Notes: generated by a model not told the origin, from the letters alone. Shown: positions 25,656-39,080, counted from the stretch's first letter. The stretch is 64,000 nt of DNA from Phoronis australis (GCA_002633005.1 NMRA01000019.1:874099-938098), one strand, 5' to 3'. Program-made: numbers and translations.

Positions 25656-28600
25656 TCACTGTCGGTGTCTTCTCTCCGACCGGGCAAAAATACAAAGATG
25701 TGCTAATTTGAATATTGCGTGGTTTGTGATAGAGACCGAAACTTTCATTTCGAGTGTGGAAGAGACACTAGCACTGACCTCTGTTGTTGAAATAACCAGG
25801 TCTAACACATTTCCTGCCATTTCTGTGTCCGGTGTTTTCGGCCTCAGTGAGGGCGACAGTCGAGGAGAAGCTGGGGTAGATCTAGACCTATTCACCACAG
25901 GGGATTGGGGTCGTCTCAGAGTTTGGATGCTGAATCGCTGGTGTATATCTGGAAGCACTCCCGCTCGTACATTTGCCGCCTGGTTTGGGGTGGGCGTACC
26001 CAAGGAGGTCGAAAATTCTTGTGTCTTCATGTTTTGGTTTGCCTTCATGTGTTTGCGTTGTTTTATTCGAAATTCTTGCTCGCCCTTTATCAGTTCACTG
26101 GAATAGACAATATGACTATCTAAATATAATGTCACGCACATACACATTTTTGAAGAAAGTGTATCTCCCCAGGGTCTCAAGGTGTGTACAAATGCCCAAA
26201 ACTGAATTCATATGCAAGACTATGGCTAAGTCTTCTAATTCCATTAAAGGAACATTTTCGTTTTTGCGGTCGAAAACGCATTTTGGGATTGATAAACTTT
26301 TTGAAGTTATTTAGCATCGACGAGAGCTACACCGAAACAACAAAATCGGTTGTGTTTTTGTGATTTTGTTGCAAGTCGCCAATTCTAACTGTACGGTCTG
26401 CCGGTCACTCGCAAAATTAAAGGCTAAGACATCTAAGGGGCTTCAAGCCGGAAGTCCTCAAAGAGAGCCAATCAGATGTTTTAACCGGTTAGCCCGGCGG
26501 AAACGGCGAAGTCAATCGTATATTGTCAGTGGCGAACCAAAAACTAATCCAGAATTCTTATGCCGGAAACGAAAAGCTTAGGCTTCTTTCCTTAAATCAG
26601 AATTTCCGAGAAAAAAGCGAGGTCACGCAAGTCTTCTCCAATGATATTGAAAAACTAAAATTAAATTTTGCCACGTGCTTGTTACAAGTGATCTACACAG
26701 GCCTTCAAGATACGGACATCGTACATCACGAGTGTTAGTTTTCAAATTGCACACAGCATGGCAGCTGGGACAGTGACAGTTGGCAATAAAGCTGAAACAT
26801 TCCTCAGACCTACGACACTGGAGGTAGGCTTATGATATGTTGGTGAAAGAAGTTACCTTAGATCAATGGAACCGCTATCGTCTTTATCTAAGCGCTTTAA
26901 CAAGGTATCCAACTGGCTTTGAGTCAACGGAATCTTCGCCACCTGAAAGAGACCGATAACGTTTAGGACGTATAGCAAGATTTAAAATATATATGAAAAC
27001 AGTTCCCGCCTTCACGCTAATGCTGTCTACTCATGGGCGGCGCAGCACTGAAAAAGGTGGGGAACTATAGCCCCCCAGCCCCCTCATGGTGCGCCGCCCA
27101 TGCTACTTTCTAGTTAATGCAGAACAATTCCTAACAACGATTTTCTGTGGGCACCGTGTTTCCGTTTGGTTGCATTTTTACCGTGTTGTTCAGATGCAGG
27201 TGTACAAAATCACGTGTATAGTAATACAAAGAACCTGTAGCCAGGCTAGGTAAACATAATGGGCAACTTTAAATTTACCAGGTGGCGCTAATGCGACAAC
27301 GACCTCTGTAGAATGTATTTATTTCGTGAGCCAACACTAGCGCATTATCTCCGCATGTAACTAAACGCGGTATTATCAGACGAGAAAACCAGGGAATTAT
27401 TTTGACAAGTTCACTAAAAAGATTACGTTCATGTTGATAAAAATTTGCACTGCCCTAAATCAAATTACATGTTAATTAAATAACATAAATTTTAGCCAAT
27501 CATTTTCAACTATTGGCGATCTTATTCACCAAACAATAATTGATTTAATCATTCACATATTCCTCCGATTCTTTGACACAAGTTACGGTAAAGTAGAAAA
27601 TGGGAGATCATGAAGCCAATAATTACAAAATTCTTTACATTGAACAAAAAATTCCACCTGATTGCCCAAATGAATATTCAGTTCCAAGTTCACGCCTACG
27701 CGATCTTATAAACAGGATTCTAAGTTCACGCACAGCAGCGGCACGGGGCTATGAGCCCACAGGAATGTTTACTGCTCTCCGTATATACACGTGAGTTAAC
27801 AAGAGGACCCAATACTCGTTAGCACCACCTGTTGAATACAATGTCTCCCATTAAAACGTCTCAAGCGTACAGTAATTAACGCATTGAAGTCCACGTCATA
27901 CGACCATGTATGTAACATAACTATCAATTGCAATCCATCTTATCGATTTCGAACTTCGGTTTCTACCGAGCTTTGGTAATACATAGCTTGTGAGTGGTAC
28001 ATGAAACATGTCTTCAAGGAAGTGTAGCGAATATCATTACAAACCTGTAAACCGTTTACGAATTCAGATCGACTGAGGTTCCAGTCTTGGTTCGTGTCGA
28101 ATTGTTTGAACATGTCAATCAAACGGTAACCCTGCGCGCGCACGTAAGACATGAGCAGGAAGAATGGGTTGACCTCGTACTTTTGGGCGTAACGTTTGGC
28201 TAATGCGTCGTCGCTAGACACGTAACCACCGTGCACTACTTCGAACGCGGGCTTTTGCTGCTGGATTTCAGCGATCATGGCACCCACTGTGAAAGTGATG
28301 GGAGTGTCCTAGAAATGAATTTTACGGAAACTTTAATAATAGATGCGAAAACGTTATCAGGTGTAAGATCTATTCTGGCTCTTACATACCGTGCGTAAAT
28401 AAACAACAGATTTTTGTTTATTTTGGAGCCATTTCGAAGATTCTGGTGTAAAGTGGTATTAATCAAGCACCACCGAGACATGCCAGTTCAAAAGCGTGCT
28501 AATACATATATTCATTGTCGTATTAAGGGAGCCTGGAATCCCGCGACTAAGAAAAAATCAACCAGAATAACATTTTTAGCGGTAAGGAAAATATTTTTCT

Positions 28601-31600
28601 TTCGAGATGTGTAGTGGGCCGCCCGCGACAAACTAGGTTCGCAACTGACTTACCGAAAATCCCAGGCTTGAGATCGCGCTGTTGGGATTCCGTTTAATTG
28701 CGTCCAACAACTTTGTAACTCCTGCTGATGTGACTGGATTCAGGCCCATCTAAAATTACACAACAACTCTTAAACTTTCATTTCACTCTGTTCATATGGC
28801 TAAAACCGTTGGCAATTTTCTCTAAAACCGGCCTAAACATTCCTTACTGTGATAAGATTCCATTTCCGTTACCAACCCAAGTCACAAGCAATGTATACAT
28901 GCGACATTTTGGAATTCGTAATTTTAGGGTTGGACAATCCTAATAAAATCTGAAGCGTCTCTCGAGTAGTTGTATAGTTTTGAGATTCTTGTTAGAAGAA
29001 TCCTATCATGGTAAGGTAAGAGGCTGATTTTATGAGAATAAAATTGTTAAATCCGACTTTCGTTTTTATGCCAGCTTTAAGATACGAGTTCTGCATAAGG
29101 AATCATTTGGAAGTCACTGGCTAAACGTAAAATGCAATGTTGGAAAAAGTTACATGACTTCAGGTGTCGCTAGTGAATAGTGACGTCACAGCTTGTGTGT
29201 AAGATCACAGATTTCGTTCATTGAAGGAGTTGGCGGTCCTTGTACTATATAACCTACGATGAGTTTGACTTACGAGAACATTACGTATTTTTAAATCACT
29301 TATTAACGTCGAAAATGGTAATTGTTTACCAGTCATGCACAGCTTACAAATGCACGAAGTTAAACATTTGTGTCATGAATGGTTTTCCGGAAAGAAAACA
29401 CCTGGTCATCCCGTTTCAAACTGAAAAGTTTGAAACAGTTATCTTATAGTGCTCTAAGTCACACGCTGCCATTTGACAGTAACTTACCCTGAGCACCTTC
29501 AGTGTTTCGTTAACTTTCAGTGAGGCGAAGAGGAAAGCAGTGCCTTCTATCGTTATTCTGTTGCACGTCAGGTCCAAAATTTGAAGAGTTGTGTTCACTT
29601 TGAGCGACGAAGCGAAATAAAAAGCACCGTCGTTGGATATCCCGTTCCAAGAGACGTCGAGTATTTTAATGCTCTGGTTATTCTAAAACAAAATGCCTGA
29701 ATTCTCAAAAACACATCTTTCCAAGGTTCCACCATGACTTTTCGCTTGCTACTGTTGTATGATGTTTTAGTTCATTATGATAATTTTAGCAACAACACTG
29801 CGGCATCGTAATTAATTCGCATTTGATAAAAAAGTTTTTTATTTGGTTAGGTGTGGGTTTTAAAATTCCCCGCCTTGACATACCTTTAGTGCACTGCCAA
29901 TAGCCCGAGCGCCTCTCAAACGTAAATGATTCCAACTGAGATCGACCTCCTCAAGAGAATCATTGTTTGCTGTAAAAGAAACGAGGCGTATGTAAATAAT
30001 CTACAAGAGTGATTTGGATTTATAACAACTTAACCAAGTGAAAACTTTGGCTTGTCTTGCTGTCTACTGCAACGCTGTGGAAAATTGCTCCTTTTAAAGG
30101 GTTCGACACAGGTTTAATTTATCGTTGATTTTAAAGAATTTCTACTTTTCGTTTTTGGCTTACAACAAATTTGCAAAAAATGTGGGAGTCATCGAATCCT
30201 CTTCTCCGTTACAGCTGCTCAAATAAATGTGAAATTTACATGGACTGCTGCTGTTCGATGTCAATTTTATGCTTTGGTTGCCTTAATTCTATTTCCCGAT
30301 TTACTGATTTTTACGTCTGCGTAAGTAAACGTTTTTTTCCAAATATTTGATATATTTCATAACTGGCCAACCTCAGCGTCTATATATTTACTATATCTCG
30401 TTTTTTTCCCGATTATCAGTACCTCAAATTTTAGCGTTTTGGCTTCCTGGTATACACATACACAAAACGTACCGAGAATGGCGTACATGACGTAATATCC
30501 TACGAGACATTATTCCGCGTATCGACCGAGACCGAAATTTTTTCGGCAGATTTTTCAAATACTTCACCCAGACTGTTCACATGGCGGATCACATCCTATA
30601 TGTATGTACTTGCGCGTAAGGTTGTAAGTTTTCTCTTGTAAAAGAAACAGTTTTAAAACTAACGATTTATTTCTTGAAAAGAGGTAACAAAGATGAAAAC
30701 AACGGCAACTGTGCAGTGAACTTCTAACATCTCCTGGATCTAGTTAAAAAAAACATTTGAAATTTTAGATTCCTAGGAATCGGCGCCTGAGTTCCAGACG
30801 ATATATTATCCCATGCGCGTTGAATCTGTCGCGGGAAATACGGCCTTGTAATAAAGTTTTCCGTATTCACCTCCCGCACTACTTCAACAGCGACCTCTGA
30901 CATGGAAAGTTCAAAAGGTATGTCAATGTCGACTCGACGTCTTCTGAGCCGGTTCGATCATCAAACTTTCCGAATATAGTTTAAAGTAATACAGTTGCAA
31001 CAGTGTATCTAACACTCGACATGCAACCAGGTCCTAAACGTAAAATCTGGAACAAAACTGTTAATTATAAGATACTTATGTCTCAGTTTTCAAGTGCTGA
31101 ATAGTATATCGTCTGCAACTCAAGCGCCGATTCCTAGGAAATTAAAACATCAAATATTTCATTTTTCAACTATTTCCAGGAGATGTTCACTGCTCAACTG
31201 ACGTTGTTTTCATCTTTGCTGCCTCTTTTCAAGAAATAAATTGTTACTTCTACAACTGTTTCTTTCACAAGAGAAAACTTGCAACCTAACGCGCAATTAC
31301 ATACATATAGGATGTGATCCGCCATGTGAACAGTCTGGATGAAGTATTTGAAAAATCTGCCAATACAAGAAACTTAGAGATTCGAAGCGCGCTGGGATAA
31401 ATACAAAACGTACCTCGATTGGCGTACATGAAGTAATATCCCACTCGACCTTATTCCGCGGAATAATGTCTCGTGGAATATTACTTCATGTACGTCGCTC
31501 TCGGTACGTTTTGTGTATTTACACATTTGTACTAAGTTTTTCTATTGTTTTGTTTACAATTGATGCCCAGCGCATTTCCTATGAAAATAGAAGAAACTTT

Positions 31601-34600
31601 TAAGGAGTCGCTGGCTTCGTTTTCATCTGTTTTAAAGCAAACAAACTTAAGCCAGAATCTGATAAGAATGCACAATTTCACCTCCTCAAAGGCGCAATTT
31701 CAACATCACGATTACACCGGTGCATTTACTAGATGGCGATTTTGTCATGTTGGGATTGTGAAAAAACGACGTCGGAGTGAAATTTGATGTAGCGCGCTAT
31801 TATCAAACGCTAAAATAACAAAATGAAAACAAAAACTCAACATTTTAAAACAAAAATCTATTACTTGAAGTGTAAAATCATATTCAAATGTTAGTAAATG
31901 TCGTAAGAGAACGAATGCATCAAAGCTTTTTTGCAAACCGTCGGATCAATGTAGTCTAGTTGCAAATACCTCCCATAAAGGTTCTGACTGCAGCAAAACA
32001 TCACTTACCCAAGGCTTCTGCTAGCTTTTCGCCACCAATTTCACAGAACTGGTTGTGACTGAGATTGAGTTTACGTAACATGTAATTTTCCTGAAATAGC
32101 AAAACGTATAGATTTCTGAGTCACAATGAGACTTATTTCGAAGCTTCAAAGTCTTAACCGAAATCAGTATTTATGTATTGCAAATCAATTCGAAAAACTG
32201 GCCATCCTATTTGATTGTAATGTTTAGTTTAGAGAAAGTTTATTCCTATACCAATAAGTGCGAAAAAGATGCGGTGCATTTCATATACATGACCTCGCCA
32301 TATTTTTTGGAATATGTAATAATGATAAAAACAGCTCTAATGAAAATAGCGGTGGTAGTGATGATCTTTCTCAAACAAATTTCATAAAGATATTTCATGC
32401 CGTGATAAAAATGAACCGAGTCTTACCTTAAGTGCCTGCACAAAGAATTCCGCATCCAAACCTTTGAAACGATTTCCAGACAAGTCCACCTCACGTATCT
32501 GACAGCTGTCTTGGAACAGATCACAAATAGCTCGCGCTCCTTCAGTGCCCAAGTCATTATAAGACAGTTTCTGAAAAAGAATATTCGTGTTCAGCGAGAT
32601 GACACTATGACGACCGTGTTTGTGGAGTGCGGCAAGATGATTTTACGGGAAAATCGCGAAAAAGTCTGTTTATATAAGAATTACGGTTGTCCATTTGCAA
32701 TAGACAAATGTTGAGATCGAACGTAATTGGTGTTATATCTCTGAAGTTAGCAAGAGTGCAAATCTCATGGTAGCCCATATCGATATATCTGATGAAATTT
32801 CCAACACGAAACTGTCGGTTTAGTATAACTTTCAGAAACATAAAAAGTGACAAGCTTCTCCGAACAACAGAGCAATCATCTCCGTAAACAAAGTCGATAC
32901 GAAAACTCGTTTTGCTTCCCATAGCTTTCGTAGCGATATTTAAGAATGAAGTCGATAGAACTATTTGAAATTCATTTTGTATTCAAAACCACCAAATCGC
33001 ATTTCAAACTTTTGTTGGCATAGAAGAGCAGGGTGATTGTAAAGAAGCGATTTTGGAAGCAAAGTCGCGAAATGCTGGCAGAATTTTGTGAATGACTTAA
33101 GCGAAGAACAGTATGGACTTCCAAACTTTTTTGCTGCCAACGCGGCTGAGTCTGACTCTTCCACCTCATACTATCATACTAACGCGTCAATGCACTGGGC
33201 GGATATAGGTGTAGCTCGTGTCCAATCTATGTTAGCGGTATTTTGAAGTAACTTTGAGTCTAAACTAACACTTCTATGTCACATAGCAACGAAGTGAAAG
33301 GGTCTCTATGGTTACGTACCAGTGTCTTTATGAATACGTTCTCCTTCAGAGCTTCACACAGTGCACGAGTTCCTTGCGATCCGATACAGTTCTCACTCAG
33401 ATTAAGATCTGTTATAATTGTGTTTGCCTAAAGACAGACAGATGATGGAACGCGTTACACCAGTAGACCCATAAACGAGCAACGATTAATGTATCACCAA
33501 ATATATAACCAAACTAGCAAAAGGAATTGTACATCTTTTTATAAAGATTAACTTTTAAAGGTTTTCAATCGGTTAAGGGCGGAAAAACGCATTTGTGGTT
33601 ATTTTTGCATGCTATGCGGACCTTTTACTGAAAAAAATCAACGAGGACTAAAAAAAAACAAAAAAAAAAACGGGGCCACTACTGACCTTCCAATCGTGCA
33701 TCCGTTTGTGGACTTTTGTCTCGTTTACGGTTACTTTTTGTTTCATTGAGGTGGACCTTTTTGCCCAATTCACCAAATTCGGGGGCTCGTTCGAGCCCTC
33801 GAACCCCCCCCCCGGGTACGCCCATGTTTTTGGGTTAGGATAGACTGCTTAGAGTGTTGCGGAATGACTCATCTATAAAACTAAACCGTCACATATTGCG
33901 TGACAGTAGTACAAGTGATATCATGGTATCTTTTGAACTATCACCAAGTTTTGTTATGATGTCCCATTTGCTTATTTAATGTCCACACAATCTAAAGTAG
34001 TGAGGTTTCTAGGCCAATACTTCATAAATAACGTAAGCACATATCTTCTCTCAGATAGTCCACATAACAAGCGATAACAAGGGCGGGAACAGCACGGCTC
34101 AGTCACATTCGCGGTCACAGTTCCTCTTTCATAAACGCGACTCGGGCACAATAAATTCAGCTCACTGGTTCACAAACACTGATCACAGGCAAACACTGTG
34201 TCGGACAGGACTAACGAAACACGGCTAAGTTACGCACCTAAAACAACTCACGACTCTCAAACACGTCTCACCAACCGGCGCCGAACACAACTTACACAAA
34301 TGGAGTCCGTACACCGTGTGTTTTTGACCCGGCGGAAGGAGGTACCACACAAAATTCCCTGTGAATGAATGCCTAGCTGATTTAGTTTACTATAAAAGAG
34401 TTCGCTTCGCGAATTCGAAACTCTTCAAAAAGTTCCTTTTGTACGAGCTACAAAAATCAAGAGAAGTGTTTTCTATCTGTATGTTCTTTTAAACTTGACT
34501 GCAAAAGATGCACCCACTTTTCACAACATGGTGTCTCTTCTGCAGGGCTGATTCCTGTCTAATGGATTGCAAAGACAGCTGTTATACAAAAGGGTCAATT

Positions 34601-36727
34601 GCATGACCTCTACAATTTCTGACCTCGAAATAAACCCCTGCAAAAGGGTGCGTTTTTCTGGAGCGAGTCCTATGAACAGGAGACCGTTTTTCATGGAAGC
34701 TCCCTGAGAAATGAGCCCTCTTTTCAAATCCAATCTCTAAATAGGTGGCTAGGCCTCTTCTAATTTTACAACTCAGCGGCACACATTCAAACATGTAGTC
34801 AAGTACCCCCCTGGGGTGAGCTGTAGCACGTGTTTGTCAGTCGGTTAACTGGGTGTGCCTGGCATGAGTCGTGTTATACGTCAGAACTATGTTTGTGAGT
34901 GCGGCAGCCGTGTTGTTTCCACCCCCTAGATAATATGTTTCCTATTTCCTTGTCACTCCCTCAGTCAGAATGCATTGAAAGCGCAGAACCAAAGCCCTTC
35001 AGCTCGAACATCACCTGTTGTTAACGAAGGGCAAAAGAGGAGTGGGCCACATGTACGATATCTTTTCCGAGTATCGTCTAACAGTCTGTTCACGTGACGG
35101 CTGTTCACGGACTAAGTTAGCTCACGAAATGTTTAAGTTTGAAAGAAAAATATTAGTCTCATTTTTAAAAAGTCGGCCATTCCTTTCATTTTTTGTTGGT
35201 TTGGTAAATGTCTGACCTACCGATATAGCATATGCCATCACTTGAATGTCCTTCTCTCCCACACACGCCTTGCTCATGTTCAAATATTCCCGAGATAGTT
35301 GCCTTGAAAACCTAGTCGAAGGAATCACCTCGTATTTCTTGCACGCTAGATCATAGAACCGTTTCCCCGTTGGATCAAAAGTTCTCTTGACGCATTGGTT
35401 ATTACCAACACCTGAGTTCAGAAAAGAACAGACGATAACAGCTTTACGAAGATCAGGGTATCAGTCAATAAGATTATCGGATGTTTCTCCACGAAGAAAT
35501 AATTGCATACATCGTAACAAGATATCTAAAATTGATTCCATACATTATTTTCAGTTACGCCATTAAAATTTAAGCTTCAGTCAAAACATGGATAATCTAT
35601 TTTCAAGGGTAACAGTGACGGCAAGTTCCATGGAAACAAACACTTTCATATGTTGACGTCGTAATGTTTCCACTTTTTATTTTTGAACTTCTACTTCGTG
35701 TGCAGGCAAATCATTTTGTTTGCCTTTCATATTTAGCATGTTGAAACAGTTTGTGTGGTCTCTAGTTGAAGGTTTGCAAACACATGTGTTCCTTGGCAGC
35801 TGGCTGCAAAAATGAAACTATTTTTGACAACACGGAATCTCGTTTTCAGTGCCATCGTGACTATGATTAAAGAAAAGTTCGGTATAAACACCTTCTCATT
35901 TGAAATGAGCTTTTCTCAAATGAATGAGCTTCGAAAAAAGGACTTAAATTGAATACTTAATAAGGTATTGCCCATACAATACCACACTTGCAAATTCACT
36001 AATCGGTCTATCCTATATATATATAGAGGATATACCACGCAGAAGAATAATGTCAGTGGTATATCCTTTATATATATAGGATAGACCCCTCAACAGAACG
36101 ACGTCAATCGTTTGAATGGTCTATTCTATATACTATTTGGATGAAATTTCTCGTTTCTCAGTTTCATCGAAATTCAAGACGTGTCATAGAAAAGATATGT
36201 GTGAGTGTGACCAAGTAAAAATGAATTTAGTAACAAATTAAATTATGTCTTCCGAGCTCACGCATTTACGAACCATAGTAATAAATTAAGTTACGTCTTC
36301 CGTGCTCATGCATTTACGAACCATCGATTTCCAAATCTGTGTCATCCGATTCACTACTGCCAAACGATTCAAGAGAATTTCGTCGCTCAAGTTCATGTTC
36401 GGACTTCGATGTGGATTGTTCAGCTGAGTCAGCGGTCAGTTGCCGTTGCAGTTTCGGTCGAGGTATTCGTCTTTTAGGCAAGTAACTTGTGTGCCGCCAC
36501 CGTGATCCTCTGAAAAAGAATAAACATTGTTGGCATGTTGCAGTGAATCAGCATTTTCTTATTTCTCCTGTAGAACCATTTCAACTCCCGTTGAATCAGT
36601 TCCGTGCAGATATCGATGTTTGTGGACTGATTGCAAGGGGAATAGAGAGAATGTACAGTGTTTCCTCCATTTCGTTGAATTTCCGTAACCGTGAGTGACT
36701 AATTAATTCTTACCTGAACCTGTTCAT
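25656..36727 (-). CDS. lrrc74: LRRC74-like leucine-rich-repeat protein with two EF-hands, 12 exons
   Basis: Coding exons in gene order: 36714-36727, 36322-36509, 35221-35411, 33320-33427, 32427-32570, 32009-32090, 29884-29969, 29488-29682, 28654-28749, 28045-28308, 26857-26942, 25656-26097. All phases join, giving 631 residues. An in-frame TGA lies just before the start MNRF. Residues 1-70 are basic then acidic/Ser-rich. The segment YDLACKKYEVIPSTRFSRQL precedes ribonuclease-inhibitor-type LRRs (residues about 132-368, with LNLSEN, VDLSGN, LNLSHN, VDLSWN, LDVSWN, LDLTCN). Two canonical EF-hand loops follow: DTNQDWNLSRSE (439-450) and DKDDSGSIDLSE (475-486), the second split by the last intron. 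The tail of about 145 residues is Ser/Pro/Arg-rich and looks disordered. The LRR plus EF-hand order fits the LRRC74A/B group as I recall it; the family name is less certain than the architecture. Calcium binding is inferred from intact loop residues. Confidence 0.82.
27032..27102. mobile_element. 71-bp hairpin MITE
   Basis: CATGGGCGGCGCA at 27032-27044 and TGCGCCGCCCATG at 27090-27102 are perfect 13-bp terminal inverted repeats. It lies in the last-but-one intron region of the LRRC74-like gene. Confidence 0.75.
27278..27290 (+). promoter_or_regulatory. CTCF-like motif
   Basis: CCAGGTGGCGCTA resembles the CTCF core. It lies in an intron of the LRRC74-like gene. Motif match only. Confidence 0.25.
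27600..27791 (+). CDS. Candidate small exon opposite the LRRC74-like gene
   Basis: An ATG-started open segment of 64 codons (MGDHEANNYKILYIEQKIPP...) runs into a consensus donor GTGAGT at about 27790. The composition looks protein-like, with a possible amphipathic segment SRLRDLINRILSSR. I do not recognise it and found no partner exon on the plus strand nearby. It lies inside an intron of the minus-strand LRRC74-like gene, so it could be a nested gene, a relic or chance. Confidence 0.22.
28810..29090. repeat. Dispersed repeat related to the 41.1-kb element
   Basis: Shared blocks with 41140-41430 include gtgataagattccatttc, aattttagg, aaactctgaagcgt-like and gattttatgagaataaaa. The copy is diverged and lies in an intron of the LRRC74-like gene. 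Confidence 0.6.
30455..31522. mobile_element. Foldback element of about 1.07 kb
   Basis: The two arms (about 30455-30815 and 31100-31522) are long diverged inverted repeats. Matching blocks from outside inwards: the acaaaacgtaccgagaatggcgtacatga type terminus, aggatgtgatccgccatgtgaac, cttttcaagaaataaat, and gattcctaggaa near the centre. The right end carries an extra nested palindrome around 31405-31511. The core of about 290 bp has no open frame I can support. It sits in the intron 29970-32008 of the LRRC74-like gene. Confidence 0.85.
34085..34915. repeat. Decayed arms related to the 17.8-kb foldback family
   Basis: 34085-34330 is built of degenerate units of the type aaacacggctaagt/actcacg, and 34825-34915 is built of the complementary type gtgagtgcggcagccgtgtt. 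The arrangement suggests an old foldback copy of the 17.8-kb family in LRRC74-like intron 3. The arms match poorly, so this is tentative. Confidence 0.4.
36005..36087. repeat. Hairpin-forming palindrome
   Basis: The left arm 36005-36038 (ggtctatcctatatatatat...) and right arm 36056-36087 are nearly perfect reverse complements with a 17-base loop. A partial echo of the terminus (ggtctattctatata) follows at about 36117. This may be a very short MITE in LRRC74-like intron 2. Confidence 0.85.
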
Positions 36728-38772
36728 GATTCAAACTCGATGGACGCTTAACTCTGGGCGAAACATTTCGTAAACTTTGTTCAGCATGATTAAACTGGTC
36801 GCAACTCAGTGCGAATCAAATTTGCTAAAGGGCAACGAACGATTTGCCGAGTTGATAACTCTTAGTTTATAGCGGGCAATAAACATCAAAATTAACGTGG
36901 TAAATCACGTTGTTGCTAGCATTGGTCGCCGTAACAATCAGATGAGTCCTAAATATATAACATCTCTTGGCGCTTTATTGCTTCGATACAGTTGAATTAT
37001 ACTCCCCTGATACTGGGATGGAAGTTAAGCGAATGAGGTGGAAGTAATTACGTGGTGCGTGGCGAGGAGTATGCCGCTCCTTTTTCTGAGCTCCACTAAA
37101 TATTATTACTCGTTCCACTAAATATTATTACTCGTTACTTTTGTGTGCTATTATTCAAGCAAGATCCGTAATTCATTTATCCGCGGATTAGATAAGAACG
37201 AGATTTATTTATGTAGATGTATATGTATTTAGGCTGCAATCCAACAGAACAAGAGAATGTCTTAGCAAAACCCTCTACGGACAATTTTTCTAATGAACTG
37301 TGAACATCAATATTTCAAATCTAAGCACAGAGGAAGTGTTCTGACATGTAAATATAGACTTTATTTCTAAGAACCGCCATGTTGCAGCGGGCGTTTGGGA
37401 AGCATTACTCGAACTAATAAAATATCAATGTCGTTGCAGCGGAAATCACAGAGCACTGTGATAAAGAGACGTGGCAGATCTGTGATCTTTTTAGGGTGGG
37501 GAAGAACCACAATTTTAGAAAGAAAAAGGTACGCCCCTAAAAACCGCATGCCAAAGTTTTTTCCTGGAGGGGGAGGGCCTATGAAGCAGTTAATCAAGTA
37601 CTATATTTATATTCATACTTACATGGTTTCAGTCTGACTCGTAGAGATATAGCAACTCGTGTTGCTTTTATTCAGAGACATTTTTCCTCTTGGATTTCAA
37701 ATATCCGAACGCTGTCGTGACTGTATTTTTTCGAACATCACATCAAGATTTGTGATTGGTATCAGATGTCAATTCGACATCTGATTCGTAAACTCCGAAA
37801 AAAGGTGAACACAATCATCAGTTCAACTTTGCATGACGTCACAGTTTTATCTCGATGGCGATACCTTATAGATACACGAAACCACAAGACGACCCATTCT
37901 TTTGCGATAATACAGCCCGCCTGTGAAAATTATCCTGTATTCTTCGTCCACGATGTCTAATCTTTATAATCCTCTCTTAATCCCCTTCAGTATCCGGGTC
38001 GGGACCACAGACATTGAATATCAACACAATGGTGACAAATGCGGACGAGTGTCAAGAAAGAGATACAAGTCTCGCAGTTTTCAACGTGGATTGAAACTAT
38101 TGAAACTGTCTCATCACAAGATGACTGGAGCGACAACTCACTGTACTCGACACGAAGATACGCGTATTGATCCAAAAACACTGAAATAATACAATCCACC
38201 GAAACGCCAATCTATACGATGACTCTCTTCTTGTCCGGTGTCTCTCCTCTCAAAATCCAACAAACTACACCAGACCTTCGTGCCTGACAGCGCTTACCAC
38301 TGGCAACAAAAGGAGAAATTATAATGCATCACCTCCCCAAAGGACAATTTCAATACACCCCCACAATACGCGTTGGCCATCTTCCCTTTTGAAATTACGA
38401 CCCGTACAAATCATTCGCATTCACAGTACTTTCAACCAAAATGGTATGAATAGATCATTTGTCAGAAAAGCGATTAACACAACTATTAACTTGTTAGGAG
38501 TTACCATGGAGGCCGTCGCCATTGACGGCCGGACGACTGGATGTACATGTAAGCAATAATTACGCGCGAACTTAATTGGCAACTGTTAGGGTTCATGACT
38601 TAAAATAAGAATTATGTGCAACTTATGCGTTCGGGTACCTAGCCAAAACACACGTTGTAAAGTACAACTTCATATGTGCAATTGTATAGGACCATGTATA
38701 AAGATTTTTGAAAAGGTGGGTTTCTTCGCCCTTGCGAAAATTGAAATGGGGGTTTTATTCTAATAAAATTAC

Positions 38773-38864
38773 TCACATAATATTTCTTGCTGGGATAGGG
38801 TCGTTATTTATGCTGTCAACAAGGGCATCAAAGCCATCATCTACTAAAAACTCTCCAGAATTTA
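38773..38864 (-). CDS. Candidate 3' terminal exon of an unknown minus-strand gene
   Basis: After an acceptor at 38865-38866 the frame reads NSGEFLVDDGFDALVDSINN and ends ...PIPARNIM then TGA at 38773-38775. The composition is acidic and protein-like. A second candidate exon lies at 39081-39168, but its end phase (2) does not match the start phase (1) needed here, so at least one more exon would be needed between them or one call is wrong. I do not recognise the product. Confidence 0.28.
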
Positions 38865-38867
38865 CTG

Positions 38868-39060
38868 AGGTTGGTCAGCTCTAAAATTGCAAATTCAAAA
38901 ATGACGCATGTACGCATTGCCTTTGACATGAGCCGGTAACGGAAAGAAAATTCTGTCAAGGTATATCATATTAAGAGACTCATTTTATGAGAGCAGAAAG
39001 TCTAATTTTATTTTCTCTTTTAACCAGATAAGCAGGGCGAAATGCAACTTTAAATTTAAA
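38868..39060. repeat. Dispersed repeat related to the 41.1-kb element
   Basis: Blocks such as ctaaaattgcaaattc, aaaatgacgcatgta and actcattttatgaga match the reverse complement of about 41140-41290. The copy separates the two weak candidate exons at 38.8 and 39.1 kb. Confidence 0.6.
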
Positions 39061-39080
39061 CTGAAAGTGAATTATCATAC

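Noticed and set aside
38046-38180. Overlapping open frames near 38.1 kb with a Ser/Asp-rich text
   Set aside because: Three frames compete, and no acceptor-donor pair gives a consistent exon.
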